This document shows, piece by piece, positions 61,301 through 64,000 of a stretch of DNA of 64,000 nucleotides; position 1 is the stretch's first letter, and each line of letters begins with the position of its first letter. The stretch is from Eubacterium_G segne. GTDB lineage: Bacteria > Bacillota > Clostridia > Lachnospirales > Lachnospiraceae. The translations under genes were made by a program, and so were the position numbers. The stretch is from the NCBI RefSeq assembly GCF_014287775.1, contig NZ_JACOOZ010000004.1:186001-250000 (forward strand). Direction: 5' to 3'. The notes beneath the pieces are model-generated. The model made no database searches. It had not been told where the DNA came from and was given only the letters and a program-made list of their open reading frames with translations.

Positions 61301-61449
61301 CTACCTGAACCGTCGAGAATTAAAACTGAATACCTTTTAGAAGTTTCAGCTTCAATTTTTTCTTGATAATTAATTCCTGAAATTGTTAAAATACATGAAA
61401 GTATTAATGCGATAATTCTTTTTAATTTTTTCTTTTTACTTAACAACAA
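58342..61449 (-). CDS. VWA-lipase-like surface protein (partner gene of cassette 2)
   Basis: A protein of about 1,035 residues. After a signal segment (LKRIIALILSCILTISG) comes a von Willebrand A domain (about 45-245) with MIDAS motif LILDGSGSMYG and LCTDGLPESG. A region of about 270-620 resembles class 3 lipases: KLWITGYSRAGATANLVGGE holds a G-x-S-x-x-G elbow, and FEPPSGALASD and NKNDPVPYVAP look like the acid/His loops. Then come a beta-rich part, an InlB-like repeat (YGYKFIGWYCGNKKLSD) and a basic Fn3-like end (VSGYQIKYSLKKSFKKSKTL). TTG at 61447-61449 is the likely start, behind GGAGGAG in the lipoprotein gene; an ATG nine codons upstream lacks a site. Secreted adhesin/esterase is inferred. 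Confidence 0.78.
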   Translation of the reverse strand: MLLSKKKKLKRIIALILSCILTISGINYQEKIEAETSKRYSVLILDGSGSMYGTPMEKQKVAALKFCDSALKAGGENYVAIVEINTESSVIQEFTNDYALLENKIEALEAYGGTNITDALGESNDLLNDADDKAKKNIILCTDGLPESGSYSYSGQYIYGDYENYEYANKCYETAKSITKSKIYTLGFFHHATGKDLLFARRFMKDIQNAGYYDVIYPEELEFAFDDISDDILDGSKEFTYDNGYTERCYYKDSYFNESSYNYNASLATMSLCFAVSAFGAGQVNDYENKSKNARYMLNSIIGVSDNTIETNDWFKTKPTTDSIGVIAGNKSIKVGEENYTLIAVAIRGGGYEKEWASNFTIGSSGQHVGFNTAKNNVIAFLKKYISNQNITGKVKLWITGYSRAGATANLVGGELDNSSTISSSVTYNKEDIYTYCFEPPSGALASDVDGKSVYNNIFNIVNKNDPVPYVAPKKLGFSRYGIDYYLPNEGTTASYSSQKDKMSSIYNTLDNTKSYTIDDFQMKKIKLKTGIFSGEDFTIIQNDSENNMSQGQFLENYIKKISTEFIISRENYVSKYQNGIREICKVMFGCEDGETEKFTESVTNQIKNNWSDFLLEYINPFSTEKDALKIVSGWLNQAVKDSGIKGINSNEIENAGIYLGDLLLAVASSHPNYLTTAICNIDRIGSAHYPELCYSWLASMDENYSDSIENTEITLNSGVYRIIRINCKVDITVKDSDGNIVASIVNESPKKINGSSIVSGKDENGEKYVILPPDENYNISIKAREDGTVNIGINEYSSREGDYSRDINYFDISLKSGKAIDVDVPSISSDELTSGITDGSSVNYEVKTLGKILKASKDLRGKDAMNAYYTVKLTNNNSKAGVVLGGGVYQYGNFAQISATAKYGYKFIGWYCGNKKLSDKKEYRFCVKGNKTVSAKFKKIKVGTSKITKVIAKNKGLKVLWKKVSKVSGYQIKYSLKKSFKKSKTLTLTYKKHSKFIKKLKKNKIYYVKIRTFKKVDGYVLYSNWSKSKKRKTK

Positions 61450-62167
61450 ATCTTTCTCCTCCACTATATTTTTCATACAATATTTTTGTTGATGAATCTA
61501 TACAGAATGCCGGCCTTACTCCTGCACTGTCAAATGCATTTTGTGCTGTTAACCTATTTTCTCCCGTATAAACGTAATTTAAAGATACTGCATAATTATC
61601 CGGTGTTCTTAGCATCCACGTGATTGGTTTTCCATCTAACAAACATAATCTATTATGATAGTTCTCAAAATACTTTATTTCTTCACCCTCTATGACATCA
61701 TACTCTCCACTTAAACATAGTTCTTCAAGTGAAAGTAAAAATACTTTTCTGTTAATTTGATTACAAATATTTTCAGATTTACCTAACGCTTCCTTAGCAG
61801 CTATTGTAATGTCAATTGATTCTACCTTATCACTTATTTCATCTAAATAAGTTATGTATTCATTACTTAAGAACTGATCAATTTCACTGTCCTCATAATA
61901 CGAACTGTAATCATTAAATCTACGTACTTCCAGCAAACATTCCTTTCGTAGCAACAAAGTTTTACCATCTTGATAATCACTCTGCAACACAAGAAATGGC
62001 ACATACTTACCGTTTTCTTTAACATATACTTCGTATTCATCTTTATTATTATCATAGGAAATATCTGATATGGTTGCGTTATTTTTATCAAAACCACAAG
62101 AAGATAAGATAAACATCATAAGACAAATTAAAATACTTAGATAAGATACTTGAAATATTTTCTTCAT
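61436..62167 (-). CDS. DUF6273 lipoprotein, copy 2
   Basis: This second copy (243 residues) is identical to copy 1 over roughly the first 200 residues, including the lipobox ILSSC, and then differs at a few positions (AVSLNYVYTGENRLTAQNAF against TISLNYVYTGKNKLTTQNAF; KILYE against KIVYE). The DNA identity extends upstream through ribosome site, promoter and hairpin to about 62452. It overlaps the VWA-lipase gene as copy 1 overlaps its partner. Near identity with a different partner shows recent duplication or gene conversion. Confidence 0.8.
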   Translation of the reverse strand: MKKIFQVSYLSILICLMMFILSSCGFDKNNATISDISYDNNKDEYEVYVKENGKYVPFLVLQSDYQDGKTLLLRKECLLEVRRFNDYSSYYEDSEIDQFLSNEYITYLDEISDKVESIDITIAAKEALGKSENICNQINRKVFLLSLEELCLSGEYDVIEGEEIKYFENYHNRLCLLDGKPITWMLRTPDNYAVSLNYVYTGENRLTAQNAFDSAGVRPAFCIDSSTKILYEKYSGGERFVVK

Positions 62168-62244
62168 TTTCTCTTTCCTCCATTTGAGCAAAACTATTCC
62201 AACAATTTGCACTTGCTCATTTATGTATTAGTGCAATAATGCAT

Positions 62245-62272
62245 ATTATAAACAATCAATTCAATAATACAA
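62245..62272 (-). promoter_or_regulatory. Promoter of lipoprotein copy 2
   Basis: TTGTAT, 16 bases and TATAAT on the minus strand, same as in copies 1 and 3, about 80 bases before the start codon. The hairpin at 62326-62356 lies just upstream. The rest of the gap to 62526 is cassette DNA (to about 62452) and A/T-rich DNA without a gene. Confidence 0.7.
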
Positions 62273-62325
62273 TACTTGATTTTTATTTTATTCTATGTTA
62301 TCGAAAACGTATCTCGTAAGTAAAA

Positions 62326-62356
62326 CAGGTGTACAATTTTCAATTTTGTACACCTG
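62326..62356 (-). terminator. Conserved hairpin upstream of lipoprotein copy 2
   Basis: CAGGTGTACAAAATTG pairs with CAATTTTGTACACCTG, here without mismatch, followed by TTTTACTT on the minus strand. It probably ends the message of the frameshifted gene upstream. Confidence 0.72.
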
Positions 62357-62526
62357 CCGTCTGCAAGACTTCCGTCCAAAGGGACTGCTATCCACATAGG
62401 ATCTACCTCTGAGAAAGAGTACACAATAAGATTTGTTCATGTTTACTAGGAATTACAGGCAATGCCTTATACTTTATTTATATTTTGAAGATGTAATATT
62501 TTCCTCTACTCACCATTTAAAATATT

Positions 62527-63008
62527 TTATTTTGAAAATTTATTAATAATGTTCATTATTTTTTCTCCTTGCTCTGAATCTATATCATAAAAATATCCAG
62601 ACAAGATTATTTTTGTAGGTGTATTAATGACTAACTCCTCTGCATTATTATCACCACATATAACTATTTTTTATTCCAGCCTATGCTGTCAACTTTCATT
62701 TTATTATTTAATTTCAAACTATCTAGTGCTTCATACATTTCATCAAAATAATTCTCTTCAACGTCTGTAATATTTCCTGTATTTCCATCAACAATATAAA
62801 TACGAGTTACATCTTCACGAGAAATATGTAATACTTTTGTATCGGTCATTTTTGAATAAAATATCATTCCCAACACAATAAGTATGACAATAGAACCTAT
62901 TAATAAACCTACCCTTTTCATATATGCTCCCACCTTTATACTTTTGTTCCCTGCTATTTCCCCTATTAAATCAGTCTTCTTTTTATTTTTCTTTTTACTT
63001 AACAACAA
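62527..63008 (-). pseudogene. Frameshifted membrane protein gene (partner of cassette 3)
   Basis: From the cassette start (TTG at 63006-63008) the frame reads LLLSKKKNKKK, then TDLIGEIAGNKSIKVG, which matches TDSIGVIAGNKSIKVG inside the VWA-lipase protein, and then MKRVGLLIGSIVILIVLGMI, which looks like the genuine start of a small membrane protein (ATG at 62919-62921 behind AAGGTGGGAG). The frame stops at 62664 after GWNKK. Adding one A to the A6 run (62667-62672) continues it as IVICGDNNAEELVINTPTKI to a TAA at 62527-62529, giving about 131 residues from the ATG. It is a frameshift, a phase-variable tract or a sequencing error. Function unknown. Confidence 0.65.
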
Positions 63009-63726
63009 ATCTCTCTCCTCCACTATATTTTTCATACACTATTTTTGTGGATGAATCTATACAAAATGCTGGTCTTACTCCTGCATTATCAAATGCATTT
63101 TGCATACTAAGTTCATCATTAAATGTATAAACGTAAATCAATGAACCAAAAGATGTAACTGGTGTTCTCAACATCCACGTAACTGACTCACCATTCATCA
63201 TACACATTCTATTTTTATATTCTTCAAAATAGTCTATTTTTTCACCCTCATTAACATTATATTTACAATCTTGACAAGACTCTTTTAATGAAGGTAAAAA
63301 AACCTTTCTATTTATCAACTTCGTTTCATTTCCTTCAATATTCAACGCTTCCTTAGCAGCTATTGTAATGTCAACTGATTCTACCTTATCACTTATTTCA
63401 TCTAAATAAGTGATGTATTCATTACTTAAGAACTGATCAATTTCACTGTCCTCATAATACGAACTGTAATCATTAAATCTACGTACTTCCGGCAAACATT
63501 CCTTTCGTAGCAACAAAGTTTTACCATCTTGATAATCGCTCTGCAATACAAGAAATGGCACATACTTACCGTTTTCTTTAACATATACTTCGTATTCATC
63601 TTTATTATTATCATAGGAAATATCTGATATGGTTGCGTTATTTTTATCAAAACCGCAAGAAGATAAGATAAACATCATAAGACAAATTAAAATACTTAGA
63701 TAAGATATTTGAAATATTTTCTTCAT
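62995..63726 (-). CDS. DUF6273 lipoprotein, copy 3 (mosaic)
   Basis: The third copy has the same length (243 residues), lipobox and N-terminal half as copies 1 and 2 (near-identical to about residue 128, VxSxDITIAAKEAL). Residues of about 129-205 are clearly different (NIEGNETKLINRKVFLPSLK, EEYKNRMCMMNGESVTWMLR), and the last 28 residues are identical again (AGVRPAFCIDSSTKIVYEKY). This conserved-variable-conserved pattern points to gene conversion or selection on the DUF6273 core. It overlaps the frameshifted partner gene in the usual way. Confidence 0.8.
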   Translation of the reverse strand: MKKIFQISYLSILICLMMFILSSCGFDKNNATISDISYDNNKDEYEVYVKENGKYVPFLVLQSDYQDGKTLLLRKECLPEVRRFNDYSSYYEDSEIDQFLSNEYITYLDEISDKVESVDITIAAKEALNIEGNETKLINRKVFLPSLKESCQDCKYNVNEGEKIDYFEEYKNRMCMMNGESVTWMLRTPVTSFGSLIYVYTFNDELSMQNAFDNAGVRPAFCIDSSTKIVYEKYSGGERFVVK

Positions 63727-63803
63727 TTTCTCTTTCCTCCATTTGAGCAAAACTATCCCAACAATTTGCACTTGCTTGTTTATGTATTAGTGCAATAATG
63801 CAT

Positions 63804-63831
63804 ATTATAAATAATTAATTCAATAATACAA
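63804..63831 (-). promoter_or_regulatory. Promoter of lipoprotein copy 3
   Basis: TTGTAT, 16 bases and TATAAT on the minus strand, same layout as in the other two cassettes. Confidence 0.68.
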
Positions 63832-63885
63832 TACTTGAGTTTTATTTTATTCTATAATACCAGAAACGTATCTCGTAAGTAAAAT

Positions 63886-63914
63886 AGGTGTACAATTTTC
63901 AATTTTTGTACACC
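63886..63914 (-). terminator. Hairpin upstream of lipoprotein copy 3
   Basis: GGTGTACAAAAATTG pairs with CAATTGTACACC-type bases (AGGTGTACAA with TTGTACACC), followed on the minus strand by TATTTTACTT. It probably ends the message of the partial gene at the right edge. Confidence 0.68.
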
Positions 63915-63940
63915 ATTTGCCTCATAGTTTTGTAGTAAAC

Positions 63941-64000
63941 TTATTTAATTTCTACAAGCTCTTCTTCATTAATGTAAACATTTCTTATCATACCTAAATC
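63941..64000 (-). CDS. C-terminal end of a gene cut by the window edge
   Basis: The last 19 codons of a minus-strand frame (DLGMIRNVYINEEELVEIK, stop TAA at 63941-63943). The piece is too short to identify. Its end lies just before the hairpin of cassette 3. Confidence 0.45.
   Translation of the reverse strand, partial: DLGMIRNVYINEEELVEIK

Larger units (their letters stand above)
61436..62452 (-). repeat. Cassette repeat 2
   Basis: The copy in front of the VWA-lipase gene. Identity to copy 1 includes the intergenic DNA to the sequence AATAAGATTTGTTCATG (about 62430-62447), beyond which the two diverge. Confidence 0.9.
62995..63915 (-). repeat. Cassette repeat 3
   Basis: The copy nearest the right edge. 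It matches the others except for a diverged block in the middle of the lipoprotein gene (about 63110-63345) and ends at the hairpin. Confidence 0.88.

Overview
The window looks like chromosomal DNA of an AT-rich Gram-positive anaerobe of the Clostridia, most likely a Lachnospiraceae gut commensal. The grounds are T-box and cobalamin-riboswitch leaders, strong GGAGG ribosome binding sites, spore maturation genes (spmA, spmB), ECF vitamin transport, oxygen-sensitive glycyl radical chemistry and BspA-type surface proteins. I could run no search; family calls come from motifs read in the translations. I saw no rRNA, tRNA, CRISPR array or intact insertion sequence.

1-9.9 kb (nearly all minus strand): the 5' part of a secreted beta-helix carbohydrate-active protein behind a LacI-type palindrome; a housekeeping block metG-tatD-ksgA read from a T-box leader; then a glycyl radical enzyme, its activase and a fructose-6-phosphate aldolase. 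This trio matches E. coli ybiW-ybiY-fsaA and pflD-pflC-fsaB. 10.3-12 kb: a SurA-like secreted protein and a LytTR response regulator with a tandem binding site between them. 12.3-21.5 kb: a complete phosphotransferase system (manA, PRD regulator, IIA, IIC, IIB, HPr, enzyme I) followed by a HAD phosphatase and a DeoR regulator. With the glycyl radical trio it resembles the E. coli frw-pfl-fsaB region, so the PTS may supply the radical enzyme.

21.6-29 kb: a membrane-anchored DUF885 protein, an XRE/LytTR regulatory pair, another XRE regulator, 1-phosphofructokinase, spmB and a cation/proton antiporter. 28.9-34 kb: a cobalamin-riboswitch unit that encodes two DUF4430 (transcobalamin-like) surface proteins and a full ECF transporter, best read as a corrinoid capture and import system. 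34-48 kb: spmA, a polyprenyl sugar transferase, an LCP ligase, murG, HIT and rhomboid proteins, a GtrA protein behind tandem 88-bp leader repeats, twin ATP-grasp ligases, and an operon with an unusual ParB-like/BMP fusion protein and a phosphoesterase. 48-52.5 kb: a degraded PD-(D/E)XK transposase-family gene and a pair of ABC exporter half-transporters.

52.7-64 kb is the accessory part. A DUF6273 lipoprotein gene occurs three times in almost identical form, each copy with the same promoter and upstream hairpin, and each overlapping a different downstream gene through the same embedded ribosome binding site. One partner is a 1,000-residue VWA/lipase-like surface protein, one a small membrane protein, and one a frameshifted gene that still carries a scrap of the VWA gene. 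A giant BspA-type leucine-rich repeat protein lies between the cassettes. This cassette array and the DUF4430/ECF corrinoid system are the two most interesting parts of the window.
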